Source: Valencia hispanica
Lineage: Eukaryota; Chordata; Actinopteri; Cyprinodontiformes; Valenciidae
Direction: 5' to 3'
NCBI GenBank assembly: GCA_963556495.2
Contig: OY747705.1
Location: forward strand, 3,348,501-3,412,500
DNA: 64,000 nucleotides
How positions within the stretch are numbered: position 1 is the first letter of the stretch; each line of letters begins with the position of its first letter. Positions 1 through 9,858 of this stretch are shown piece by piece. A model generated the notes under the pieces. It saw nothing but the letters and a program-made list of their open reading frames with translations, was not told the origin of the DNA and did no database searches. The translations under genes and the position numbers were made by a program.

Positions 1-1444
1 TTTTACAAATAAATAACTGAAAAGTGGGGTGTTCGTAATTATTCAGCCCCCTTTGGTCTGAGTGCAGTCAGTTGCCCATAGACATTGTCTGATGAGTGCT
101 AATGACTAAATAGAGTGCACCTGTGTGTAATCTAATGTCAGTACAAATACAGCTGCCCTGTGACGGCCTCAGAGGTTGTCTAAGAGAATGTTGGGAGCAA
201 CAACACCATGAAGTCCAAAGAACACACCCGACACCGTCAGGGATAAAGTTATTGAGAAATTTAAAGCAGGCTTAGGCTACAAAAAGATTTCTCAAGCCTT
301 GAACATCCCACGAAGCGCTGTTCAAGTGATCATTCAGAAATGGAAGGAGTATGGCACCACTGTAAACCTACCAAGACAAGGCCGTCCACCTAAACTCACA
401 GGCCGAACAAGGAGTGCGCTGATCAGAAATGTAGCCAAGAGGCCCATGGTGACTCTGGATGAGCTGCAGAGATCTACAGCTCAGGTGGGGGAATCTGTCC
501 ATAGGACAACTATTAGTCGTGCACTGCAAAAAGTTGGCCTTTATGGAAGAGTGGCAAGAAGAAAGCCATTGTTAAAAGAAAACCAAAAGAAGTCCCTTTT
601 GCAGTTTGCCAAAAGCCATGTGGGGGACACAGCAAACATGTGGAAGAAGGTGCTCTGGTCAGATGAGACCAAAATGGAACTTTTTGGCCAAAATGCAAAA
701 CGCTATGTGTGGCGGAAAACTAACACTGCACATCACTCTGTACACATCATCCCCACTGTCAAATTTGGTGGTGGCAGCATCATGCTCTGGGGGTGCTTCT
801 CTTCAGCAGGGACAGGGAAGCTGGTCAGAGTTGATGGGAAGATGGATGGAGCCAAATACAGGGCAATCTTGGAAGAAAACCTCTTGGACTCTGCAAAAGA
901 CTTGAGACTGGGGCGGAGGTTCACCTTCCAGCAGGAAAACGACCCTAAACATAAAGCCAGGGCAAGAATGGAATGGTTTAAAACAAAACATATCCATGTG
1001 TTAGAATGGCCCAGTCAAAGTCCAGATCTAAATCCAATCGAGAATCTGTGGCAAGATCTGAAAACAACTGTTCACAAACACTGTCCATCTAATCTGACTG
1101 AGCTGGAGCTGTTTTCCAAAGAAGAATGGGCAAGAATTTCAGTCTGTAGATGTGCAAAGCTGGTAGAGACATACCCTAAAAGACTGGCAGCTGTAAGTCC
1201 AGCAAAAGGTGGTTCTGCAAAGTATTGACTCAGGGTGCTGAATAATTACGCACACCCCACTTTTCACTTATTTATTTGTAAAAAAAAATTGGAATCGTAT
1301 GATTTTCGTTCCCCTTCTCACGTGTACACCCCTTTGTATTGGTCTTTCACGTGGAATTCCAATCAAATTGATTCATGTTTGTGGCTGTAATGTGACAAAA
1401 TGTGGAAAAGTTCAAGGGGGCCGAATACTTTTGCAAGCCACTGT
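1..1444 (+). mobile_element. Tc1-like DNA transposon, left end cut by window edge
   Basis: The window opens inside the left inverted repeat. The first ~48 bases match, reversed, the stretch around 1235-1283; both contain ACAAATAAATAA next to GAAAAGTGGGGTG. The right terminus continues to about 1444, where AATACTTTTGCAAGCCACTG followed by TA is the usual outer end of this fish Tc1 group. The outer ~160 bases of the left repeat therefore lie before base 1. The enclosed transposase gene is broken, so the copy is dead. Confidence 0.9.
208..1228 (+). pseudogene. Tc1/mariner transposase, inactive
   Basis: Cut-and-paste transposase of the DD34E class, which would bind the inverted repeats and cut and rejoin DNA at TA sites. 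The natural start is the ATG at 208. That frame stops within 13 codons because of an apparent extra C near 233 (GACACCGTCAGG), and the rest is open from 299 to the stop at 1226. The open part has the N-terminal HTH region (SRALQKVGLYGR), the first catalytic block WSDETK, the second block, and [11 protein letters not shown] with the final Glu. In the second block the expected QQDND reads QQEND, so the catalytic Asp is replaced by Glu. The C-terminus (AKLVETYPKRL) is present. The frameshift and the lost Asp each suffice to inactivate it. Confidence 0.88.
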
Positions 1445-2924
1445 ACAGCATATTTATTAGCCACTCTTCAGGAAATTACAAAAATATGTCCTATTCTTGT
1501 CAGGTCTCTCTCGGTGTCCTCATCCCTCCTCATCTCTTCACTTTCCATCGTCTTCCTACTTTGCCCATGGAGCGATCCGCTACCCTCCTCATCTGGCCCA
1601 GGACCCCCTAAAGGATCTAGTCTCATTGGCCTGTGACCCTGCAAATCAGTCCCCCAACTCTGTAAGTTCTTCTATTAATCTGTTATTCAAATAATGCTAC
1701 TATGATCTATAGTTTTATCTAGCTATCAAACAGTATCAAGTAACTGGGTGATTAATTACAAAGAGCGGTAACAAAGAACAAAATGAAGCCTTCTTTTGGA
1801 GGAAAATACCTTTCAGATAAAAAGAGCTTACGTTTTCATTTTCAGAGCAGGATTTCTAAACCTACTCCCTCAAATTGGTCTCTGTCGTCCCGAGGAGGCA
1901 CAGAGCCTGATCCAGCAAAGAATTCCTCTGCTGGAACAGCCTGGGCTTACGATGGAAGAGTTGTGGATGATGACCAGGGCTAAGGAGGTCTGGAGGCGCC
2001 ATTGTCAGCATCCTGGAAGCCGGCCAGGAGACTGCGGGAGCTTATAAAAAGTCTTTTGAGAAGGTTGACTAGGTAGGTGGAAGAGTCTCTAGAGGTTGTA
2101 TGGCCAGGGCAACCCACAGTGGGTCTCTGGAGAACAAGATCCTGGAACCCTTGGAGAGAATCCCTGGAGTGTGGTGCTGGAGCTGCTAAAATCCATGAAG
2201 GACACCTGGAGAGTGCTGTTGGGGTGCTGGAACCCTCAGAGAACCCCTGTAGAGCACCAGGAATACCTTAAGATCCCTCAGGAGATCAGGAGACTGAGAC
2301 GGGTCCACCTTGACATCCTCTTTAGAGGACTCTGGAACAGGACTGTGAGGCTAAGTAGTTCTTGAACAGGGTGCAGGAAAGATCGATTATAGCGCTGACA
2401 AGGTGGTGACGAGGATGATGGAACATGAGATTCAGATGACAAGGATGAAGGCGATGGAGCAGGAGACGTAAATGCAATAATGCTACGGTTGAGGACGTGG
2501 AAACTCCTGCTGATGTGGAAGTCACTCTATGCTGTAGTCTGCTGAGAGGTGCTGGGGATACAGCGGGTGGGTTGTAGGCCACGATGAGTGCACTCTAGGA
2601 GGACCAGGCCTAAGGAGTAGACAAAGTGTTGGCTGGACCCTCTGAGACACAAGTGGAGGATTCAGTCTCACCGTCCGGAATGGTAGTGGAGGAATCTTCA
2701 TCTGTGGTGGGAGGAAGAGGAAACAGGAGGTGCTGAGGCAGGTGGTGGGGAACATGAGAAAGAAGCAGGAGGTGCAGGGATGGATGAGGCTTTAAAAGAC
2801 TGAAGCTGAGGCCGAAGCAAAGGTGAAATCAAATAACTTAGCCAATGCAGCCTGGTACTCCCATTCCCCCTTCTCTAACAGCTTCACAGAATGAAGCAGA
2901 GGTCACCACTCTCTCAGAAGACAG
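1445..2924. other. no recognisable gene
   Basis: I see no convincing exon, RNA gene or identifiable repeat. Several ORFs of 60-90 codons overlap on both strands, but none has a recognisable motif or good splice signals. The purine-rich stretch 1960-2400 has repeated CTGGA-like words and may be an old degraded element. Confidence 0.4.
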
Positions 2925-4090
2925 TTCATTAAAACGTTTAGCCACCTACCTGGTGATCAAGGTTTTACCATTGTTAAATTTGCTGAAGACACCGCTATTG
3001 TAAGACTGATTTCAAATAACAATGAATCAGCCTACAGAGAGCAGGTCCAGTGTCGTATTGGGGCCAAATTTAAGATTACTGCCCTGCCGCAGGAGGCTAT
3101 ATCCTTTCGGATGCCAGCAACTGATCTAAATATTGATAGGCTGGCATCGGAAACTGAGAGGCCGGTGCCGGCAACTGAGAAAGGCGACCGCTCACTTGTG
3201 TTAGAATTGGAGAGCTAACGATTAGCATGCCTAGGCTGGCCAGCCACTGGATTGCCTACTTTCTCAGCTGTCCATTACCATGGATAGGCTGGCGACTACC
3301 CTGCCTAGGCTCATCACCTGCTTTATTAGACACGTATTATCTTCTTCCGATTTTATGGAGGTTGACAAACAACTTGGAAGTGCATTGTGGACCTGAATAG
3401 TTTTAATGCCTTTATTCTTAAGTAAATGCTTTTTAAAAATCAAATATCCAATTGTAAATTATATCCCTCTCATATCACTCTTATAAAATCTAGCCCTATA
3501 TGAATAGAGCCTACTGCGGTAGGGCAGTAGTCTTAAATTTGGCCCCGATACAAAGTCATAGATCCGATGGTGTGGACCTGGACATGTCCAAGACCAAAGA
3601 GATCATGGACTTTCAGAAGATTAAAGCGCCCTAATACTCTGCCGTCTTCATTGATGGTGAGGGCTTGGAGTGCTTTACATTTCTTAGAGCCCACACTTTT
3701 TTTGACCTCATCTCGTCCACAGAAATCTCCCCACCAGATAGCGAAGGCACAGCAAAGACTTTCCTTCCTCGGGAAGCTCCACCACGCTTGTCTTACCCAA
3801 CAGCTGTTGACCAACTTCTACCACTCCACCATCAGGAACATCCTGACCTATTGCCATAGAGCAGGGTTCAGCTCTGGTACAACAGAGGACAGCGGATGGT
3901 GAGAGTGGATGATAGCGACCACACTTTCCCCCTCAAAGACATTTACACTGGTAGATTCCAGCAGAGAGCCAGTTGTATCATCAAAGATAGTTGTGTGAGC
4001 CATTCTGTTTCTTATGCTATGATGATGTTGTTGAAATTAGTGAACACAAGAGGGAGTATACATCCTGTCACTGTCTCTACACCCATTTAA
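2925..4090 (+). mobile_element. L2/CR1-type LINE remnant (reverse transcriptase part)
   Basis: Around 2970-3050 the translation reads KFAEDTAIV then LISNNNESAYREQVQ, the degraded catalytic YADD/FADD block of a fish LINE reverse transcriptase. After an interruption (3058-3548) it resumes at about 3567 with LDMSKTKEIMDF, then the thumb-like stretch AKAQQRLSFLGKLHHACLTQQLL and FYHSTIRNILTYC. A C-terminal piece near 3930-4000 ends ASCIIKD. Frameshifts separate the blocks. No endonuclease domain is present. It is a 5'-truncated fossil, split by a MITE. Confidence 0.75.
3058..3548. mobile_element. 491-bp MITE with TA target duplication, inside the LINE remnant
   Basis: The two ends are inverted copies of about 40 bp: TTGGGGCCAAATTTAAGATT at the left and its near-perfect reverse complement ending GGCCCCGA at the right. 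TA flanks both sides (3056-3057 and 3549-3550). It interrupts the LINE reverse-transcriptase remnant, so it is younger than that. No coding capacity. TA duplication and size fit a Tc1/mariner-mobilised MITE; the superfamily is inferred. Confidence 0.8.
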
Positions 4091-4713
4091 TCCCGGTCTG
4101 TATTGAGCTCCGGTGTGATGAGATAGGAGAGAGGCATACAGTTTTTGTACCGTGTTTAACCTGTTCAAGTGAGTGAACGGGCTAGTTGTATTGGAACAAT
4201 TTTGATTATAGAACGTTGAATAGTGGCAAGTACTGCATGGACTTTAGTTGGAACAAGCATGATAAATTAGATCATTTTATCACAAGGACATGGACATTAA
4301 GAGCACTTTGTTTAAACGGAATCAAAACAGGTGTCTGCTCATCATCCATGGTGATTGAGCTTCGAATGGAGAAATTTACCCCACAATATTCTTGAGTTAA
4401 AAGTGAAGGCAAAAAGAAGCTCAATTGGAATTCTGTTATCTTGAAGGCTTTTCACTTTTTAACCCCCCCCGGCCCTCTGGTAGACCCTACAGGACACATT
4501 AATATGCACCCAGTAAAAGTCTGTTTCACAGCATATCATTCAGTACGTTTACATGCACATCTAAAGCTTTTGACAAAAATTGGACTAATAGCTTAACCAG
4601 CATGGGAGTCTTTGTCCCAGTTTACATGTCACTCAGAAAATCGAATTATTGAGGGAAGTGTGTTCGCCACTGCGATGCTAGGTGGCGACATGCCCCCTTT
4701 CATAGAGGATTTT

Positions 4714-5219
4714 TGTCATGTTTTGCAGTTTAAACTGGACCCAAACGCAGCAGAGTAAATACAAAAAAATGATTTAATGAAAAAACACAGGGAACTTACA
4801 GAAACTCGGGAGGGTACAGGCAGCAACAGGGAAACACAGGAACCAGACGGGCAACAAGGAAGGCAGGAATCAGGCGGGGAAGAAAGACGGACGAACCAGC
4901 GAGTTGTGACTGAAAGAGGGCCATATTTATACTGAGGGAGGAGAGTGAAGAGTGAAGCAGAGAAGGAGCAGGACCAATTAACGGAAGCGGTTGCAGCTGA
5001 GGGGGAGTGAGCAGGTGGAAGTGATTAGCTGGGACAGGAGGTGAAATGGCTGGGAGACAGAAAACTGGGAAACTAGAAGGATCTTAAGAAACTAAGACAA
5101 GACTACGGGGAAACCAGAAAGTACAGAAATCACAAGAAATACTAAGAATAACTAAACATGAAAATATAACTAAATAAGGAAAATCACTAACAAAAGACAA
5201 ACACCCGGGGATCACAACA
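4714..5219 (-). repeat. downstream (3') LTR of the minus-strand element
   Basis: 506 bp, nearly identical to 6937-7435. It carries an extra GGAGGAG near 4937. Confidence 0.9.
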
Positions 5220-5235
5220 CAACCTCCCCCTCAAG
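5220..5235 (-). other. polypurine tract of the LTR element
   Basis: On the minus strand CTTGAGGGGGAGGTTG lies directly against the TG of the 3' LTR. This is the place and composition expected for the primer of plus-strand DNA synthesis. Confidence 0.6.
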
Positions 5236-5253
5236 GGCGGATACCAGACGCCC

Positions 5254-6942
5254 CTAGAAGTCCAACAAACCCAACCCAACCAGGGTGGGCAGAGGGGGCC
5301 TCGGAAGGAGAGCAAGAGTCCAAAACAAAAACACACCCATCCAGGGTGGGTGGAGGCCTGCGACGACGAGGAACCAGAAGACGGAGACGAGGAACCAGGC
5401 GACGAGGAACCGGGCGACGAGGAACCAAGAGGCGAGGAGGCCGGCGACGAGGAACCAAGAGGCGAGGAGGCCGGCGACGAGGAACCAAGAGGCGAGGAGG
5501 CCGGCGACGAGGAACCAAGGGGCGAGGAGGCCGGCGACGAGGAACCAAGGGGCGAGGAAGCCGGCGACGAGGAACCAAGGGGCGAGGAGGCCGGAGCAGA
5601 ACCTTGTGGCGTGGTGGCCGGCACCGGAGCAGAACCTTGTGGCGTGGTGGCCGGCACCGGAGCAGAACCTTGTGGCGTGGTGGCCGGCACCGGAGCAGAA
5701 CCTTGTGGCGTGGTGGCCGGCACCGGAGCAGAACCTTGTGGCGTGGTGGCCGGCACCGGAGCAGAACCTTGTGGCGTGGTGGCCGGCACCGGAGCAGAAC
5801 CTTGTGGCGTGGTGGCCGGCACCGGAGCAGTACCTTGTGGCGTGGTGGCCGGCACCGGAGCAGAACCTTGTGGCGTGGTGGCCGGCACCGGAGCAGAACC
5901 TTGTGGCGTGGTGGCCGGCACCGGAGCAGAACCTTGTGGCGTGGTGGCCGGCACCGGAGCAGAACCTTGTGGCGTGGTGGCCGGCACCGGAGCAGAACCT
6001 TGTGGCGTGGTGGCCGGCACCGGAGCAGAACCTTGTGGCGTGGTGGCCGGCACCGGAGCAGTACCTTGTGGCGTGGTGGCCGGCACCGGAGCAGAACCTT
6101 GTGGCGTGGCGCTGAAGACCCACGACGTGGCACTGAAGACCCACGACCTGGCGCTGAAGACCCACGGCCGTGTCCCCCTGGACACCCCCGGCGGAGACAG
6201 GAGCCCGAGGCGTGTCCCCCTGGACACCCCCGGCGGAGACAGGAGCCCGAGGCGTGTCCCCCTGGACACCCCCGGCGGAGACAGGAGCCCGAGGCGTGTC
6301 CCCCTGGACACCCCCGGCGGAGACAGGAACAGGATTCAGAGGCGTGTCCTCTGGAACACCCTCAGCGGAGTCTGGAGCCCGAGGCGTGTCCCCCTGGACA
6401 CCCCCGGCGGAGACAGGAACAGGATTCAGAGGCGTGTCCTCTAGAACACCCTCAGCGGAGTCTGGAGCCCGAGGCGTGTCCCTCTGGACACCCCCGGCGG
6501 AGACAGGAACCCGAGGCGTGTCCCTCTGGACACCCCCGGCGGAGACAGGAACCAGGGGCGTGTCCTCCGAAACACCCCCTGCGGAGCCTGGGATCAGAGG
6601 CGTGTCCTCTGGGACACCCCCCGAGAGCTGGCAGACTGTCAAGGCCGGGCCGAAACTAGGGGGCTGCACCTGGGGTCGAGGCGGGAGAGGCCTCCCCAAC
6701 TGGCCAGCAAATGTTGCCAGTTTGTTCCACTCCGCCTCCTCCCAAAATGCAGTCAACCCCAGCTCGGCCAGTAATGGCGACCAGGGCCTTAGCAAAGCCA
6801 ACAGTTCATCTGCTGCCCCGATCCGGACCCAAGGCGGGGAGAGAGTGGCCATTTGGTCCAAATGCTGCCTTAAATACAGGCGCAACATGGGCAGACAGCG
6901 AGCTTCTGCTGGGTCCAAAGACTGGCTGGTTCGTTCTGTCAT
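5254..6942 (-). CDS. repetitive gag-position ORF of the LTR element
   Basis: Open for 562 codons from an ATG (6942-6940) that lies in the last six bases of the LTR; the frame also stays open upstream within the LTR. Residues 1-110 are non-repetitive: SLDPAEARCLPMLRLYLRQH, then a Leu/Trp-rich stretch with LLALLRPWSPLLAELGL. The SLDPAE position resembles the MDPA start of fish Gypsy Gag proteins (inference). The rest is tandem repeat: 14-aa units (GVQGDTPRAPVSAG), 7-aa units (VVGLQRH), sixteen 11-aa units (ATRFCSGAGHH) and 10-aa units (LLAPWFLVAG). No zinc knuckle, protease or polymerase motif. The overlapping long frames in the repeats probably reflect stop-free units. Whether it is translated is unknown. 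Confidence 0.5.
   Translation of the reverse strand: MTERTSQSLDPAEARCLPMLRLYLRQHLDQMATLSPPWVRIGAADELLALLRPWSPLLAELGLTAFWEEAEWNKLATFAGQLGRPLPPRPQVQPPSFGPALTVCQLSGGVPEDTPLIPGSAGGVSEDTPLVPVSAGGVQRDTPRVPVSAGGVQRDTPRAPDSAEGVLEDTPLNPVPVSAGGVQGDTPRAPDSAEGVPEDTPLNPVPVSAGGVQGDTPRAPVSAGGVQGDTPRAPVSAGGVQGDTPRAPVSAGGVQGDTAVGLQRQVVGLQCHVVGLQRHATRFCSGAGHHATRYCSGAGHHATRFCSGAGHHATRFCSGAGHHATRFCSGAGHHATRFCSGAGHHATRFCSGAGHHATRFCSGAGHHATRYCSGAGHHATRFCSGAGHHATRFCSGAGHHATRFCSGAGHHATRFCSGAGHHATRFCSGAGHHATRFCSGAGHHATRFCSGLLAPWFLVAGFLAPWFLVAGLLAPWFLVAGLLASWFLVAGLLASWFLVAGLLASWFLVARFLVAWFLVSVFWFLVVAGLHPPWMGVFLFWTLALLPRPPLPTLVGLGLLDF
5362..5594. repeat. 30-bp minisatellite
   Basis: Five full copies of a unit beginning GGCGAGGAGGCCGGCGACGA (5431-5580), plus a partial copy. 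They are preceded by shorter 15-bp variants of the same CGACGAGGAAC motif. The period is a multiple of three. Confidence 0.9.
5593..6109. repeat. 33-bp minisatellite, about 16 copies
   Basis: Unit begins GGAGCAGAACCTTGTGGCGT. Fifteen full copies and one partial, nearly identical; two copies have GTACC where the rest have GAACC. Copies abut with no spacers, so this is a minisatellite and not a CRISPR array. Confidence 0.95.
6109..6170. repeat. 21-bp repeat, three copies
   Basis: Three copies of a unit containing CTGAAGACCCACGAC. It bridges the 33-bp and 42-bp arrays and is again a multiple of three. Confidence 0.8.
6170..6620. repeat. 42-bp minisatellite with 48-bp variants
   Basis: About ten copies of a unit starting GTGTCCCCCTGGACACCCCC. 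Some are 48 bp, with an AACAGGATTCAGA variant. All lengths are multiples of three, so the minus-strand frame is preserved. Confidence 0.9.
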
Positions 6943-7435
6943 GTTTTGCAGTTTAAACTGGACCCAAACGCAGCAGAGTAAATACAAAAAAATGATTTAA
7001 TGAAAAACCACACGGAACTTACAGAAACTCGGGAGGGTACAGGCAGCAACAGGGAAACACAGGAACCAGACGGGCAACAAGGAAGGCAGGAATCAGGCGG
7101 GGAAGAAAGACGGACGAACCAGCGAGTTGTGACTGAAAGAGGGCCATATTTATACTGAGAGTGAAGAGTGAAGCAGAGAAGGAGCAGGACCAATTAACGG
7201 AAGCGGTTGCAGCTGAGGGGGAGTGAGCAGGTGGAAGTGATTAGCTGGGACAGGAGGTGAAATGGCTGGGAGACAGAAAACTGGGAAGCTAGAAGGATCT
7301 TAAGAAACTAAGGCAAGACTACGGGGAAACCAGAAAGTACAGAAATCACAAGAAATACTAAGAATAACTAAACATGAAAATATAACTAAATAAGGAAAAT
7401 CACTAACAAAAGACAAACACCCTGGGATCACAACA
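6937..7435 (-). repeat. upstream (5') LTR of the minus-strand element
   Basis: 499 bp. In the minus direction it starts TGTTGTGATC and ends AACATGACA. It contains TATAAATA at 7154-7147, a plausible promoter. It is the shorter LTR, lacking 7 bp found in the other copy. Confidence 0.9.
7147..7154 (-). promoter_or_regulatory. TATA box in the 5' LTR
   Basis: On the minus strand the LTR reads CAGTATAAATATGGCCC. The same motif is in the other LTR near 4922-4935. It lies about 210 bp upstream of the start codon at the LTR/internal junction, the right order for an LTR promoter. Assigned from motif and position only. Confidence 0.5.
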
Positions 7436-7927
7436 ATTTTTCCCATTGGCCTAGAGCGTCACACAGATAGTAAATAAAAGCTGATGGCATTGAAGTGGAC
7501 GGTGTAAAAGCAGGATATGCACAATGAGCGAAGAAATTGACAACAATAATGCTTCAGCACAGTAAATTCTGTACTGTTTGATTGTGTTACACTCATTTCT
7601 GCTGTGTTGTTGTGTACCGGTGTTGCTATTCCCGCTTCTGCTGTCTCGTCACTTCCTGTGAAAAGCTTGGCTAAGCCATGGTTGGAGTTTACATCCAGAA
7701 AAATTTGATTTACCAATCGCATTATCTTGGTGCCTTAGCTCAATTACTCTAACTGTAGTTCGGTTTGACTTGAGTCAGACTAAGGCAATAATTTAACTTT
7801 CTCTTGCTGCATGTAAACACACTGATTGTTTAATTGAATAAATTGTTAAAATACTGCTTACATTTCTACCTGACGCCTATTATGTCTCTTCAGAAAGCTA
7901 TAAGTATACCACTGATCTATTTTGCAG

Positions 7928-8090
7928 CTGAATGGCAGCGCTCAAGTTAAAGTCCCCAGCCATTACATCTCCTCTCAGATGTTAGCGCCCACTGGACCAG
8001 CATCCTCCCTCCCCAGACTAGCAGTTCCCACAGAGTCAAAAGCTTCTACCTCCTCTTCTGATGGGGGGGCAAATTCCCCTACATCACCCA
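7928..8090 (+). CDS. probable internal exon of an unidentified gene
   Basis: A 163-nt open segment lies between a good acceptor (TTTTGCAG) and a strong donor (GTAAGTTT). It encodes a Ser/Pro/Ala-rich stretch: [18 protein letters not shown], then [10 protein letters not shown], then [11 protein letters not shown]. It ends in phase 1, which the next candidate exon continues exactly. The composition suggests a disordered part of a regulatory or scaffold protein. I do not recognise the protein. It is more than 17 kb upstream of sass6 and is probably a different gene. Confidence 0.55.
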
Positions 8091-8858
8091 GTAAGTTTAC
8101 TTAAAACAACTCACTATTTATATATTACATGTATAAGCAGAATAATTATGTTTATATGCTTAGTTTTATTTTGCACGAGCTACAAGGTTCAGGAGCAGCA
8201 ATGACAGAGTTATGGTTGACAGACCTCTTATCTGATCTTTAGGAGCTCTACTTGTTTTCTGTCCGATGAACCTGGTAGAAAAACGTAGCTGCCATTGATA
8301 ATTTGAACCAAACAGACTGATATTTATTTTGTTGAATCATGAAGAGATATGGAAAATTAGGATAGCTGTATGCACCTATGCTGCATAATGCTATAAAAGA
8401 TTTGTAAATCCAAATACCTACATACCATTATTATAAAAGAAACGTGACATTTAAAATGACAAATTAATTTAATGTTTATTTTTTTCATTCCACTTTGTGT
8501 TATTCTAGCCCAATACCAAATACTTTTCAGTGATTTATTGCTTCAGTAATTTCACTCAGTTTCTAAATGTTTGGTATAAAGAAGCAGTTTAGCACATATG
8601 GAAAACTACCAGAGAATCTATGCCTTAAAGGGTGATATTAATCTTTCCTTCCACCTGTAGAATAGAGGAGCCTCCCGGGCTTAAAAAGTAAAAACAACCA
8701 GAAACTTAGTGCTGACTTTGACAGCTGAATTTATGCTGCTGCACACATTTCAACAAGATGTTTTTCTTTGCCTTTCCTCAATTATTGCATAGCATTTTGT
8801 TGTTAATACCACTTTAAGTGGATATTTGAGCTAACATGAGAGTGTACAATATCCTCAG

Positions 8859-8947
8859 CATACTCTGCTCCTGGGACCCCCCCTGCTAGTCGATCATCCT
8901 TTGTTGGAGTCAACCCTCGAGACCCAGGGGGACTGTACCAAGCCCAG
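8859..8947 (+). CDS. probable next exon of the same unidentified gene
   Basis: An 89-nt segment between ATCCTCAG and the strong donor GTGAGTAAAG. Joined to 7928-8090 it stays in frame and reads TYSAPGTPPASRSSFVGVNP then RDPGGLYQAQ, ending in phase 0. The matched phases and codon-like composition support a real exon pair. The gene name is not recognisable, and its other exons are not seen with confidence. Confidence 0.5.
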
Positions 8948-9034
8948 GTGAGTAAAGATGTTTCTACAATACTGGGATCAGGTTATGGGTGAGATTATTG
9001 ATGATTATAGAACTATTACTGTTAAATTCAATGT

Positions 9035-9403
9035 TTTCAATTCAGTTTATTTATATATCGCCGATTCACAACAGATGTCAACTCAAGGCACTTAACAAGA
9101 AGTCATTTCAATACATTCATACAAACATTCCAATCAAAGAGTTTCCTATTTAAGGAATCCCAGCAGATTGCGTTAGTCATTGGCGTGAGGTTGGGCCCCG
9201 TTGATGCAGACTTTCCAACCACAGCAATCCTTCAGCAATCCCTCATACTGAGCAAGCATGTAGCGACGGTGGAGAGGAAAAACTCCCCTTTAACAGGAAG
9301 AAACCTCCAACAGAACCAGGCTCAGTAGGAGCGGCCATCTGCCACGACCGTCTGGGGGTTTGAGAAGACAGAGCAGAGACACAGCAGTAACAGAAGATCT
9401 GAT
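9035..9403 (-). mobile_element. 3' end of an L2 LINE
   Basis: Antisense copy of the 3' untranslated tail of the LINE at 29927-34240. It shares the ATTCAGTTTATTTATAT end, the GATTCACAACAGATGTCA block and the GTGGAGAGGAAAAACTCCCC block. 5'-truncated, non-coding. Confidence 0.9.
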
Positions 9404-9856
9404 ACAATGTGTTTGTGATTCGACCTTTTATAAATCCATTTCCGATCTGATAAAATGTTAAGAGGTTCTGATATATGGATATATGGTAATATTTGGCTCA
9501 ACATCCCAAAAACAGATCAGTCTAATGGCAACCCTTATGCGAACTACTTCAGCAGAGTAATCAGTGTTCTAATGCATGAAATGCATGAGAATGTGGGGAG
9601 GGAATTCTACGGGAATGCTTATGGCTACACTAGTATTCCCATTGGCTCGCAATGTCTAATCCTGGATAGATTACTTTTTTACTTTTAGTAACACTCTTCA
9701 TAGACTAGTTAAATATCAAATAGGTTCAAACACTTTATTACACCGTGAATAGAGGCTATGAATAAATATGAATAATTGCCTAGGGCAATTATTAATAAGA
9801 TTAATAATTGTATGTAAAAATTACCAAGTTTGGGGCACCATCCTGGTGGATTCCAG

Positions 9857-9858
<2 letters not shown>

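Larger units (their letters stand above)
4714..7435 (-). mobile_element. non-autonomous Gypsy-like LTR retrotransposon
   Basis: Two direct repeats of 506 bp (4714-5219) and 499 bp (6937-7435) start TGTCATG and end CACAACA. They flank 1717 bp of internal sequence. The insertion is bounded by the 5-bp duplication ATTTT (4709-4713 and 7436-7440), the size typical of Ty3/Gypsy elements. By eye the LTRs differ at about five bases plus one 7-bp indel (GGAGGAG), so insertion is recent. Transcription runs on the minus strand: a TATA box lies in the LTR and a purine tract adjoins the LTR at 5220-5235. No protease, reverse transcriptase or integrase is encoded, so it needs enzymes from elsewhere. Confidence 0.9.
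4541..7824. mobile_element. probable DNA transposon carrying a nested LTR element
   Basis: The left end CAGTACGTTTACATGCAC and the right end GCATGTAAACACACTG are inverted copies of about 17 bp. With the LTR element (4714-7435) removed, this is a ~0.56-kb non-coding element. ATT stands on both sides, but no longer target duplication is visible, so the superfamily is uncertain. The internal sequence 7441-7800 has no coding evidence. Confidence 0.55.

Noticed and set aside
5593..6109. CRISPR-like array of 33-bp repeats
   Set aside because: Copies abut directly with no variable spacers, and the host is a vertebrate. It is a minisatellite inside an LTR element.
5285..6659. Long + strand ORFs (276, 437 and 364 codons) across the minisatellites
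   Set aside because: They exist because the stop-free units are multiples of three. None has a non-repetitive anchor or upstream signal, unlike the minus-strand frame.
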